Assembly (NCBI RefSeq): GCF_030845195.1
Contig: NZ_CP132543.1
Location: forward strand, 637,501-701,500
From: Sanyastnella coralliicola
Lineage (GTDB): Bacteria > Bacteroidota > Bacteroidia > Flavobacteriales_D > Sanyastnellaceae
Length of the DNA stretch: 64,000 bases
Direction of reading: 5' to 3'
Part shown: in pieces, positions 24,009-31,936 of the stretch
Position numbering within the stretch: the stretch's first letter is position 1
Layout: the number at the start of each line of letters is the position of its first letter
Notes under the pieces: generated by a model
The model's input: the letters and a program-made list of their open reading frames with translations, nothing else
The model's database searches: none
What the model was told of the DNA's origin: nothing
Program-made: the position numbers and the translations under genes

Positions 24009-25739
24009 TCAGTGTGGAATGAATACAAATCCTTGGTTGGGATCTGGTTTATCTTCTGTTACATCTATGAGGTACTCGTGAATGCCCATGACCATCGCAA
24101 CCACGCCGTCTATTTTTCCTTTACTTGTTTTCTTGTTCGGTTTAACGCAACCAGTGCTGTCGTAGAATAGCTCCACATTCCCCATCATCCAGCGCAGAAC
24201 TGGGTCACCGTTGTGTTTTAGTGTTCCCTGTCGAACCCGCTTCTCAACTTCTGTGGTGGCCGGATTTAATCTCCCTGTGGTTTGCGGAACTTTGTCCATT
24301 TCAATTCCGTCCCCTGTGAGCTCTGCACCGATTTGGAATGCCTGCCACTGGTCGTATCCAATGCACTGGATATCCATCGACTCCATCAACGCGCCTTCGT
24401 CGTATTGCACCTCTCCTTCGTCGATATGCCAACCACTTAGCAGCTTTCGAATAAGAGAATAGTCAGTTACATTCCCTTCGGTCAAATGCAGGTAGCCTGC
24501 GTCTACGAAGGTTCGATAGATGTGCTTGTCATCTTCCTCGAGCTTCTCTTCAAATATTTCTTCAGGCAACCAGTACTGACCATAGACATACAAGTCGCCT
24601 TCGCTTTCAGTGACCATGACAAGCGCAGTGATGTCGTGGTAGGCAGCAAGGTCCATTCCCATCCAAACCTGTTTGCCCTGGAAGAGCTCTAAACCAAAGT
24701 CCTCTTGGCATTCCATCCACTTAGAGTCAGGGATCCAAATCTTTCCGGTCTTCATCCAGATGTTCAGCCTCTTGGTCATGAACTCCACCATCTTCTGCCC
24801 CCCCATGTTCTTCGCTTCCTGACAAGCTTCTTTCAGCACGTCCGCTTCAAACGACACGCCGAAGTTGGGGTTGGCTTTTCTCCAGGTTGATGGTAGCTGC
24901 CAGTTATCGTCTTCGTCTATGGTGTAGATGATGGTGAACATTGAGTCGTCGTCCTTTTTCCCTTCAAGGATTTCTCTGCAGGTTCTGTGAAGCAAAAGGC
25001 ATGGACCATCATTGAAACCAGCTGTAGTAATCGTGAAATGAAGAGGGGAGGGACGAGCGGCCATCGCGGATTTCAACTCGTCGGAAATTTCAGAGTTCTG
25101 ATGCTGGTGATACTCATCGATAACAACAAAGAAAGGGCGTTTACCGTCCATTGAGTTCTTCTCCGAAGAAAGTGGCTTTGCGCTACTATTGGTTCCTTCG
25201 AAAACGATTGCCGAACGTTGCAGCTGGATTATTGCTTTGAACTCCGGTTGAAACTTAACCATACGTTTCGCCTCTTCGAATACGATGTCTGCCTGGTCCC
25301 TCTTAGTCGCAGCGAAGTAGATCTCAGCGTTCTGCTCACCATCAGCTATGAGCATGTAGAGGCTAACCGCTGAGGCTAGAAGTGACTTTCCATTCTTTTT
25401 CGGGATCTCGATGTAGGTCTTAGTGAACCTTCGACGTCCATCTTTCTTCTTCCATGCAAAGAGATTGAATAGAATGAACTGTTGCCATGGTTCGAGGAGT
25501 ACTGGTTTTCCAGCAAATACACTTGAAGTGTGACGAACGAAGTTCTGAATGAAGTCGATTGCAAATTCACCAGCATCTATGTCGAGGGTCCAACCCTTTT
25601 CGTGTGCTTTATCCTTGTCGTCGAGATATCTTTGACATGCTGAAATAACAAGTAGACAGGCTGGTTGTACTCCCTTGATTACATCATCTGCGTATTGCTC
25701 AACTACGTCAAATGGGCGTACTTCATGAGGCTGCTGCAC
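24009..25739 (-). CDS. terL: Terminase large subunit
   Basis: 576 aa. ATPase: Walker A PKKNGKS (residues 113-119) and Walker B VVIDEYHQH (205-213, Asp208-Glu209). The nuclease domain follows with GMDLAAYHDITALV (first acidic residue of the RNase H-like site). The PKKNGKS form belongs to the Terminase_1 (HK97/P27-partnered) group. It packages DNA into proheads; cos or pac strategy cannot be told, but the HNH gene beside it points to cos. Confidence 0.95.
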   Translation of the reverse strand: MQQPHEVRPFDVVEQYADDVIKGVQPACLLVISACQRYLDDKDKAHEKGWTLDIDAGEFAIDFIQNFVRHTSSVFAGKPVLLEPWQQFILFNLFAWKKKDGRRRFTKTYIEIPKKNGKSLLASAVSLYMLIADGEQNAEIYFAATKRDQADIVFEEAKRMVKFQPEFKAIIQLQRSAIVFEGTNSSAKPLSSEKNSMDGKRPFFVVIDEYHQHQNSEISDELKSAMAARPSPLHFTITTAGFNDGPCLLLHRTCREILEGKKDDDSMFTIIYTIDEDDNWQLPSTWRKANPNFGVSFEADVLKEACQEAKNMGGQKMVEFMTKRLNIWMKTGKIWIPDSKWMECQEDFGLELFQGKQVWMGMDLAAYHDITALVMVTESEGDLYVYGQYWLPEEIFEEKLEEDDKHIYRTFVDAGYLHLTEGNVTDYSLIRKLLSGWHIDEGEVQYDEGALMESMDIQCIGYDQWQAFQIGAELTGDGIEMDKVPQTTGRLNPATTEVEKRVRQGTLKHNGDPVLRWMMGNVELFYDSTGCVKPNKKTSKGKIDGVVAMVMGIHEYLIDVTEDKPDPNQGFVFIPH

Positions 25740-26211
25740 CTTTATTTCTTCCGTTCAAGAATTTGAGGAGAGTGTTGTCTTTATCTCCATTAGATTTCAA
25801 GTAGGCATCGATCTTTTGTCTGTACAGTGGAGATAGACCAAGCTTTTGTTGGGACTTCTCAACGAGCGCTTGAAACTTGCCGAACGCTGTGACGTCTCCG
25901 GTGATGTTAGACCCGCTTTTGTACTCTTCAACTATACTGTCCCTGTGGGTTAGTCTGTCTGCTACAGCCTTCATTCCGGTGAGCGCCCTGACATAAATAG
26001 CTACCTCAACGGCATCATTTATGTCGAAAATTCCCAGCTCTCTGAGGTGTTTAATTGTTGCTTTGTACAGTTTGGTTTCAGACTTATCGAGGTCAAAAAA
26101 TGGCTTGGGGTATGTACGCGGATTACCAGGGTTGACGGTGGGTAGACCAGATTTTCGGTCAGCACGATCAGTACCGGCAAGAGACTTCGATTCTTCGCTC
26201 AGCTTGCGCAT
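25723..26211 (-). CDS. terS: Terminase small subunit, P27 family
   Basis: 162 aa. NPRTYPKPFFDLDKSETKLYKATIKHLRELGIFDINDAVEVAIYVRAL and the KLGLSPLYRQKI segment are P27-type features. Binds the packaging site and hands DNA to TerL. Overlaps TerL by 17 bp. Just before the ATG is a G4-A-G8 tract on the coding strand, which acts as a Shine-Dalgarno-like sequence and is prone to slippage. Confidence 0.88.
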   Translation of the reverse strand: MRKLSEESKSLAGTDRADRKSGLPTVNPGNPRTYPKPFFDLDKSETKLYKATIKHLRELGIFDINDAVEVAIYVRALTGMKAVADRLTHRDSIVEEYKSGSNITGDVTAFGKFQALVEKSQQKLGLSPLYRQKIDAYLKSNGDKDNTLLKFLNGRNKGAAAS

Positions 26212-26286
26212 ACCCCCCCCTCCCCAAACATTGACGGTGTGTAAACTTGCCTAGCGGTGCGGTTATTAACAGGGCATAAAAATATT

Positions 26287-26604
26287 CTATGCACCCCCTT
26301 CCCCTTGATGCCTTTCGCGTGCGCTCTTCTTGTTGTGATGAGAGTGACAGAGGCCTTGAAGATTGTTTCTATCCCAGAAGCTACCGCCTTGATTGTATGG
26401 TGTGATGTGGTCAACAACGTCCGCGGGTTTGTACACGCCTCGCTTCTCACACTCGACACACAATGGATTCTCATTGAGTACTGATCGTCTAAGTTTCCTC
26501 CACTCTGGTGAATCATAGTTCTTCGTTCTTTTCTTTCTTCCTTGTTGCGCTCTGCGTTTCCCCTGCCACGGTGGACGCTTACTATTTCTGTTGATACTAG
26601 GCAT
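26287..26604 (-). CDS. HNH endonuclease of the packaging module
   Basis: 105 aa. Basic N-terminus, zinc knuckle C49-x2-C52, HNH motif DHITPY (His66), N81, then C86-x-x-H89-H90-N91. Phage HNH proteins next to terminase genes assist TerL in cos cleavage and are needed for head morphogenesis in HK97-like phages. First gene of the late operon, only 3 bp after a terminator. Confidence 0.9.
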   Translation of the reverse strand: MPSINRNSKRPPWQGKRRAQQGRKKRTKNYDSPEWRKLRRSVLNENPLCVECEKRGVYKPADVVDHITPYNQGGSFWDRNNLQGLCHSHHNKKSARERHQGEGGA

Positions 26605-26606
26605 AG

Positions 26607-26631
26607 AAAAAGGGGATGCGATTGCACCCCC
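26607..26631 (-). terminator. Intrinsic terminator between late promoter and first late gene
   Basis: GGGGGTGC-AATC-GCATCCCC followed by TTTTT; the T-run ends 2 nt before the HNH start codon. It would stop both the regulator transcript (26682-27041) and any transcript from the promoter at 26662-26693, so late genes need read-through or antitermination. Confidence 0.7.
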
Positions 26632-26661
26632 TTAACCAATGAGAAGCAATCGTGCTCCTCA

Positions 26662-26693
26662 CAAATCTATTGCAAGTATTGCTAATTAGCAAC
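26662..26693 (-). promoter_or_regulatory. Late-operon promoter with operator site 5
   Basis: Minus strand GTTG (26690-26693), 20-nt spacer, TAGATTTG (26662-26669, perfect TAnnTTTG). Spacer contains CTAATTAGCAATACTTGCAA with the TTGC/GCAA half-sites. It overlaps the last codons of the regulator gene. Start point about 26655, some 50 nt before the HNH ATG. Confidence 0.6.
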
Positions 26694-27041
26694 AATTCTA
26701 CTCGATGTACCTAGAATGTGTACACCTTGCATTCGGATTGTGATCTCGTAGATTGGAAGTCCTTGACCTGCTGAAACGCCCACCATAGGCTGTTCTGGTT
26801 GAGATAGCTCAGGCGTTCCTTTGAATCTGAACCCATAGTGCTGGAATATGGATTCGAGTATGCTGTCAGATACTCTGCGGTTGCCGTTCACCTGTTGATT
26901 GAGGTGCGCATAGTCCTTCCCAAGCTTCGTTGAGATTGCTTTGAGACTGCGTTCTGCGTGGTCTGGAGAGGCTTTGATGTGCTTGATAACATTCCTAAGC
27001 CACTCGGTTTTACTGTCTTCAGTTTCTGTAGGTGTAGTCAT
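26682..27041 (-). CDS. Phage regulator, CI-like (HTH without peptidase)
   Basis: 119 aa. Residues 25-75 (AISTKLGKDYAHLNQQVNGNRRVSDSILESIFQHYGF) form an XRE-type helix-turn-helix. The C-terminus starts a beta-rich segment (AGQGLPIYEITIRM) like the hinge of CI/LexA proteins but stops before any Ser-Lys peptidase domain. Divergent from the early operon; operator clusters 5 and 6 flank both ends of the gene, which makes it the best candidate for the master repressor. Confidence 0.7.
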   Translation of the reverse strand: MTTPTETEDSKTEWLRNVIKHIKASPDHAERSLKAISTKLGKDYAHLNQQVNGNRRVSDSILESIFQHYGFRFKGTPELSQPEQPMVGVSAGQGLPIYEITIRMQGVHILGTSSRIVAN

Positions 27042-27052
27042 AACTTCAAAAA

Positions 27053-27100
27053 AATATTGCTAAAGTCTTGCAAGCAACATTCAAATATTGCTATAATTGC
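27053..27100. promoter_or_regulatory. Operator site 6 with divergent promoters (immunity region)
   Basis: Holds AATATTGCTAAAG, CTTGCAAGCAACATT and AATATTGCTATAATTGC. Rightward: CTTG-N21-TATAATTG; leftward: GTTG-N20-TTTTTTTG; each one base or so from the Bacteroidota consensus. Located in the 115-bp gap between the CI-like gene and the first early gene, the usual place of a lysis-lysogeny switch. Confidence 0.6.
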
Positions 27101-27156
27101 TTTCGACAAGAGCGGAAGTAAATTTCTGCCCTAAATAAACAATAAATAGCAAACAA

Positions 27157-27393
27157 ATGCAAAATACCAGTAAGAAAGCTTTGCGACGTAGAGCGATGGA
27201 TGCTCGGGAATCAATGATTGGACGCGACTATGTTCGGCTGGTTCAGTTGATTCACCCAGACTTAGAAAGTGAGAAGGGAGCTATTAGAATCCGAAAGGTG
27301 GCCAATGGAAACCTAGCTGACGAACGTATCACTATTGCCCTCGAAACGATTGTAGAGCACGATAGACAATTCATTAAGAACCACGCCTCATGA
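27157..27393 (+). CDS. Early phage protein, possible Cro-like or replication-linked regulator
   Basis: 78 aa, basic N-terminus (KKALRRRAMDARESM), with IRIRKVANGNLADERITIALETIVEH resembling a divergent helix-turn-helix of the type N-G-x-x-x-D. First gene rightward from the immunity region, where Cro usually lies. Overlaps the next gene by 4 bp. Confidence 0.55.
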   Translation: MQNTSKKALRRRAMDARESMIGRDYVRLVQLIHPDLESEKGAIRIRKVANGNLADERITIALETIVEHDRQFIKNHAS

Positions 27394-27560
27394 ACGAATG
27401 GATGACGAAACAAGAAGCGGCAAGCCTACTAGGTCTTTCTCCTCGATCTATTTCGAGAAAGATGAAAGAGGGTGTATTGCCCTACCGCAGACTGAGAAAC
27501 GGACGGGCTGTTCGTATTCGAAAGGTTGATGTAGAACGACTCTTAAAGCCTACAAGATGA
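27390..27560 (+). CDS. Excisionase/MerR-like HTH protein (56 aa)
   Basis: Reads MTKQEAASLLGLSPRSISRKMKEG at residues 5-28 followed by the wing RLRNGRAVRIRKVDVERLL: the HTH_17 (excisionase family) pattern. Starts in the ATGA overlap with the previous stop and ends overlapping the next start. Probably a regulator or Xis, though it is 10 kb from the integrase. Confidence 0.8.
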   Translation: MNEWMTKQEAASLLGLSPRSISRKMKEGVLPYRRLRNGRAVRIRKVDVERLLKPTR

Positions 27561-27850
27561 GCGGACAATTGGGAATAAACTTTTTCGACACCACTGATTT
27601 AGGTGACGAATTGCCAAAAGCGATCGAGCAGGCCACTAAACAGGATGCGATAATTCTTGATGAGTTCAAGAAGCGTCCTGAGCAATTACTTAGTCCATGG
27701 GACGTGACAGACATTCTTGGAAATATTCCAATCACAAGCGTTCGAAGATCCTTTAATACGCTGACGAAAAGAGGGGAGCTATGCAAGACAGAAGTGCAAA
27801 AGAAAGGGCCTTATGGGCGTCCCAGCTATTGCTGGATGCTCAGGAGTTAG
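27557..27850 (+). CDS. Winged-helix DNA-binding protein
   Basis: 97 aa. SPWDVTDILGNIPITSVRRSFNTLTKRGELCKTEVQKKGPYGRPSYCW at residues 46-93 is a winged-helix pattern, with the wing GPYGRPSYCW. This kind of small protein is frequent before replication genes in Bacteroidota phages. Confidence 0.65.
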   Translation: MSGQLGINFFDTTDLGDELPKAIEQATKQDAIILDEFKKRPEQLLSPWDVTDILGNIPITSVRRSFNTLTKRGELCKTEVQKKGPYGRPSYCWMLRS

Positions 27851-28179
27851 TTCGTAGTGAGGATTCTAGGGTGATAGACGAGTTAAGAGCGATTAGAATT
27901 ATGAGCTTCTTGGCACAGAGTGAAACCACTACCACAAACGGTCAGTCACATATCCATACAGTAATCACCGCCGGACTGGTTGCGAGTCGAGAGTTGTTCA
28001 AGCGAACCGGGAACAATGTGTTTGCACCAACCGGAGAGGATAATCTAGATACTGAGATCTCAGTATCTGAGCACGAACTGATGGCATCCAAAGTCAGAAA
28101 CCCTATCGAATCCATTTACCTGAGATACCTAAGGGAAACAAAAGAAAGAGTTCCTCAACCTTTAAAGATGAATGAATGA
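27781..28179 (+). CDS. Hypothetical early phage protein
   Basis: Up to 132 aa; the 70-bp overlap with the upstream gene makes an internal start (GTG 27871 or ATG 27901) possible. Mostly helical, no family recognised. 4-bp overlap with the replication initiator. Confidence 0.55.
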   Translation: MQDRSAKERALWASQLLLDAQELVRSEDSRVIDELRAIRIMSFLAQSETTTTNGQSHIHTVITAGLVASRELFKRTGNNVFAPTGEDNLDTEISVSEHELMASKVRNPIESIYLRYLRETKERVPQPLKMNE

Positions 28180-29072
28180 AACACACATTCAACATAGATA
28201 TCGCTCGCAAGTATGGCGTCAATTGCGCAATAGTACTTGATCACTTTGCTCATTGGATTGCCTACAATAAAATCAGGGGTGTTAATCTCAAGGAAGAAAG
28301 GCATTGGACATACAACAGTATTAGCGACTTGCTTCAAGTCTTTGACTATCTCACTCGCGATCAGATACGGTACGCTATCAAGAAGCTTGTGGATTCGGAA
28401 GTGCTGGTGGAAGGAAACTTCAATAAGTACGCTTTTGATAGAACCAAATGGTATGCCATGAAAGACGAACAAGTGCTGTTTTCTCTTGGGGTAATTAGTG
28501 GCGCCAACTCGATTGACGGCAAATCCCAAATCTCTGAGGTAGCCAGCCCAGACGATTTGGGAACATTACCGCACACAATTGGGAATCATCCCAAACCAAT
28601 ACCAACTAACTACCAACTAACTAATACAACTAACTACCAACTAAAGGAAAAAAACGCGCTTGCGCGCTCCGAAAAAAGTGGAGAGGTGTCAAGACTGATT
28701 CTGAAGGACTTTCAATCCATGAAAGAGTCATTGCAAGACGCAGTGACGGCAAACGAAGCTCTTGCTCAGCAATTGACATCGACGAAAAAGAAATGCACTC
28801 TGAAAGATGTCAATGACCTCATCGACGTTTTCATCTTGAATCTTATGGCGAAGGACGAGTCCGAAAAAAACCGAAAGGATTTGAGAACCCATTTCGCCAA
28901 TTGGGCGCGCATTCAATGGGGAAAGGACGAATGGCCGCTGAAGAAATTAAACCAATACAAGCACTCGGAAACAGATAAGGAGCTGATAGACAAGGGGTAT
29001 ACCAACGTCGTTGATCTTGATGAGCACTCAGCAGCACTAAAAAAGAAGTTCTATGGAGACGAGGCTAGCTGA
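28176..29072 (+). CDS. Phage replication initiator-like protein
   Basis: 298 aa. Residues 1-100 are a winged-helix domain of the phage replisome-organiser type (KYGVNCAIVLDHFAHWI, RHWTYNSISDLLQVFDYLTRDQIRYAIKKLVDSEVL). Residues 140-165 are a low-complexity linker (TNYQLTNTTNYQL) coded by direct repeats that may be the origin. 166-298 is a helical C-terminal part (helicase or loader contact). Followed by a DnaC-like loader, as lambda O is followed by P. Confidence 0.75.
   Translation: MKHTFNIDIARKYGVNCAIVLDHFAHWIAYNKIRGVNLKEERHWTYNSISDLLQVFDYLTRDQIRYAIKKLVDSEVLVEGNFNKYAFDRTKWYAMKDEQVLFSLGVISGANSIDGKSQISEVASPDDLGTLPHTIGNHPKPIPTNYQLTNTTNYQLKEKNALARSEKSGEVSRLILKDFQSMKESLQDAVTANEALAQQLTSTKKKCTLKDVNDLIDVFILNLMAKDESEKNRKDLRTHFANWARIQWGKDEWPLKKLNQYKHSETDKELIDKGYTNVVDLDEHSAALKKKFYGDEAS
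28603..28644 (+). repeat. Direct repeats inside the initiator gene, candidate origin iterons
   Basis: CAACTAACTACCAACTAA occurs exactly twice, 28603-28620 and 28627-28644, period 24 bp. Just upstream is the inverted repeat TTGGGAATCATCCCAA, and just downstream an A-rich run then GCGCTTGCGC. Iterons in the linker of the initiator gene are the arrangement of lambda ori in gene O. Confidence 0.5.
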
Positions 29073-30063
29073 GTTCAAGAAGATTGGGGCAGCCCTGATT
29101 AATGGGTTCACGGTTGATGAAGCGAATGAAATTGCTGTTCTGCAATTACTGGACTATTTCTTCGCGGATAATCCAGAGTTATCAAGAGGTAAAGGAGTTG
29201 CGCTAGTTGGCAACTATGGAGCTGGAAAGACTTCAATTTTCAGAATTATCCAACAAATGATGGAAGTGAGAGAGCGCTTCAGCATGGTCCGCGCCATGGA
29301 TATCGCAAACGACTACGCTGTTCATGGCGAGTCTATCGTCTCTAAGTACAAGAATGATCAAGTGTTGATGGTAGATGATGTCGGGGAAGAGGATGATAAG
29401 CATCGATTTGGCAACAAGGTCAATTCGGTTGCGGAGGTTATGGGAGTCCGTTACGAATGCCATCAGAATAAAGGCATTGTGACTCACATGAGCTCTAATC
29501 TGAACCTTGACGATTTCGAGAGTCGTTATTCCGGGCGGATTGCGAGTCGCATGCATGAAATGTTTCATGTCATCCGCTTCACAAGCACGGTTGACCGGCG
29601 TAAGAGTAGCGCCCCCGTAGAGAGGCGACCTAAGGCCAATTTTGTAAAGCGGACCACAACGGATCTAGACAAAAAGAAGATTGCCGACGCTTTTCTAGAG
29701 GACGTGTGGTTCAAGCCCCTGGAGAAATACCAGAAGACAGGGGACATCAAAGTCTTTCAAGACTACTCTATGCACGAGGTCTTCCGTGAGCTATTCAAAA
29801 GAGGAGTGATTCGCCTCACGGAACAACAAACTCAATACTACATCGAGGAGGGTAGGAGTATCTATCTGCTTGAACCAGGTAATCGCCACGCATGCAGATT
29901 CCCTTCGCTAGCTCGAAAGGGGAGTTCTCACAACTTCTACCGCTCCGTTGCAGAAAGAAATTCATCCAGTGAAGGAAGAGCGAAATACAACGCAGGTCTT
30001 CTCTTCATGTGGGACTACATACACTCAATGAAAAATCAATTAAAGCAGAACGAAAATGATTGA
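29053..30063 (+). CDS. DnaC-like helicase loader ATPase
   Basis: 336 aa. Walker A GNYGAGKTS (53-61), Walker B VLMVDDVGEED (104-114), then VTHMSSNLNLDDFESRYSGRIASRMHEMF with the sensor and SRM arginine motif of DnaC/IstB AAA+ proteins. C-terminal 140 residues are extra and unassigned. Loads the host DnaB helicase. Overlaps the initiator by 20 bp. Confidence 0.88.
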   Translation: METRLAEFKKIGAALINGFTVDEANEIAVLQLLDYFFADNPELSRGKGVALVGNYGAGKTSIFRIIQQMMEVRERFSMVRAMDIANDYAVHGESIVSKYKNDQVLMVDDVGEEDDKHRFGNKVNSVAEVMGVRYECHQNKGIVTHMSSNLNLDDFESRYSGRIASRMHEMFHVIRFTSTVDRRKSSAPVERRPKANFVKRTTTDLDKKKIADAFLEDVWFKPLEKYQKTGDIKVFQDYSMHEVFRELFKRGVIRLTEQQTQYYIEEGRSIYLLEPGNRHACRFPSLARKGSSHNFYRSVAERNSSSEGRAKYNAGLLFMWDYIHSMKNQLKQNEND

Positions 30064-30463
30064 AGTGATTCCAAAAGGATTGCCATGTACAATCCTACAA
30101 AACATCAAGTGTACCTCATCAATCGGAGGGTTTACTGAAGGTGAGGTAAGAGAGTGCTTCGTACAGCAGTTATGGAACGGGCGAGTATGTATCTACCCGA
30201 TCTACGGAGACCAAAAGCACAGATACAAAGCCTTCGATAGCGTGGAAGAACTATCTAAGTACTTCGAACGAATTGGAAAGACCGTAAAGCAAACGGACAA
30301 GCAAATAATGGAACACGGAGTCTTTGATGCTGACGGCAATAAGGTCAAAGGAACTTTTGATGAAAGACTCGCAAAGGTGAGATCAATCGACTCCACCGTT
30401 GCCAAGGACGTGACAACATTGGCTGGCCTTGTAGAGGCTGAAGAACTTTTGAAAATAGCGTAG
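30056..30463 (+). CDS. Hypothetical early phage protein
   Basis: 135 aa. N-terminal half beta-rich, C-terminal half charged and helical (DGNKVKGTFDERLAKVRS). No family recognised. Overlaps the loader gene by 8 bp and precedes the next gene by 2 bp. Confidence 0.6.
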   Translation: MIEVIPKGLPCTILQNIKCTSSIGGFTEGEVRECFVQQLWNGRVCIYPIYGDQKHRYKAFDSVEELSKYFERIGKTVKQTDKQIMEHGVFDADGNKVKGTFDERLAKVRSIDSTVAKDVTTLAGLVEAEELLKIA

Positions 30464-30465
30464 GG

Positions 30466-31134
30466 ATGAAAGTAGCATATATAGCACACCCGATAGGCGG
30501 TGATGTAGAGAATAACCTTGCTAAGATTAGAGACATCGTTCGTAATGTCAACCTAACCGAGAAGGAGGTAGTACCATTCGCGCCATACTATGCGGATGTA
30601 GTTAGTCTAGATGACGCAGTACCCGAAGAAAGGAACCGTGGTCTTCAAAATGATCACCATCTACTGGATATCGGCATTATTGACGAGCTCCGATTGTATG
30701 GAGGTCGAATATCAGAAGGGATGATGGCGGAAGCACAGCTTGCCCACCGAAAAGGTATTCAGGTCATACCTATGTGCCACCATACACGAATTGAATGGTA
30801 TGAGTTCTTACTTGGGCATCACACTTTTGAGCATGCCCACTCATCCATGGCTATTGATGCGCTTGCAGATCAATTAACCTGTATTAAAGCTGTTAAGGAC
30901 TTCAGTACAGACCAACTAGAAGAGTTCTACAAGATTTTGTCTGAAAGTGACAATCAAGGCTTTGAGCTCTTGGATGGAATCCACTCTGGATATGAAAAAT
31001 ATGAAGACGCCTCTTCGCTTGAGATGTATTTCGAACAGACGACCAATGGCGGATTCACTGGCGACCACTTCGCTGGCACCATGGCCGTTAAGCTTCCATC
31101 GGGAAGGTATTTGATGTGGAATTATTCGATGTAA
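30466..31134 (+). CDS. DUF4406-like (deoxyribosyltransferase-fold) protein with C-terminal extension
   Basis: 222 aa. Residues 1-108 have the Rossmann-like pattern of DUF4406/nucleoside 2-deoxyribosyltransferase relatives: KVAYIAHPIGG, FAPYYA, LDIGIIDELRLYGGRISEGMMAEAQLAHRKGIQVIPM. Residues 109-222 are not recognised. In phage early regions such proteins are thought to act on nucleotides or NAD; the exact reaction is unknown. Confidence 0.75.
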   Translation: MKVAYIAHPIGGDVENNLAKIRDIVRNVNLTEKEVVPFAPYYADVVSLDDAVPEERNRGLQNDHHLLDIGIIDELRLYGGRISEGMMAEAQLAHRKGIQVIPMCHHTRIEWYEFLLGHHTFEHAHSSMAIDALADQLTCIKAVKDFSTDQLEEFYKILSESDNQGFELLDGIHSGYEKYEDASSLEMYFEQTTNGGFTGDHFAGTMAVKLPSGRYLMWNYSM

Positions 31135-31153
31135 TCAGTCAAGAACCTCGGTT

Positions 31154-31936
31154 GTGAACATCGTATCGAACATATCATGCGAAAACTACCTCATCGACTT
31201 GGAGGGCGGTATAGTGGACTTAACTGTCACATCTCCTCCCTATGATAAGTTGCGCTCTTATAACAGCGTTTTCGATCTAGACTTGATTGTCCGAGAGTTA
31301 TTCAGGGTCACCAAAGATGGTGGTGTCGTGGTTTGGATCGTGGCTGATCAGACCAAGAACTACAATGAGTCCGGGACTAGCTTTAGACAAGCTTTGAAGT
31401 TTCAAGAGGCGGGGTGGTGCTTGTATGACACTATGATCTGGGTGAAGTCCAACTACATGCCTACGGGTAACCGCAGATATGATGACAGTTTCGAATACAT
31501 GTTCGTTTTCTCGAAGGGGAAGCCGAAGACCTTTAACCCTATAAAGGTTCCATGTGTGACGGCCGGAAAACCTCAGAAATGGCACCATCGTCCGCATGAA
31601 TCCAAAGTGTACAAGCGGAATGGGGTAGAGGAACGTAAAACGCTTGAAGAGAAGACAAAGTCTAACGTGTGGACATTCGCAGTAGGAGGAAAGAACTCAT
31701 GTTCGGACGAAGTCGGTAAAAAGCATCCAGCTGTCTTTCCTGAGAAACTAGTTAGGGATCACATACACTCCTGGAGCAATGAGGGTGATTTGATTCTCGA
31801 CCCTTTCATGGGTTCCGGCACAACCGCAAAAATGGCGTCTCTAATGAATCGCAACTGGATTGGGTGTGATGTAGACCCGGAATGCGTCGCTATGACGGAG
31901 GAGCGGGTAGCGCTTACTAAACAAGGATTATTCTAA
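31154..31936 (+). CDS. DNA N-4/N-6 methyltransferase (beta class)
   Basis: 260 aa from a GTG start. Catalytic motif IV TSPPY (26-30) precedes the AdoMet motif I DPFMGSGTTA (about 225-234), the beta-class order. TSPPY suits N4-cytosine or N6-adenine. No restriction gene is adjacent, so it is an orphan that would protect phage DNA or regulate. The stop overlaps the next ATG (TAATG). Confidence 0.9.
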   Translation: MNIVSNISCENYLIDLEGGIVDLTVTSPPYDKLRSYNSVFDLDLIVRELFRVTKDGGVVVWIVADQTKNYNESGTSFRQALKFQEAGWCLYDTMIWVKSNYMPTGNRRYDDSFEYMFVFSKGKPKTFNPIKVPCVTAGKPQKWHHRPHESKVYKRNGVEERKTLEEKTKSNVWTFAVGGKNSCSDEVGKKHPAVFPEKLVRDHIHSWSNEGDLILDPFMGSGTTAKMASLMNRNWIGCDVDPECVAMTEERVALTKQGLF

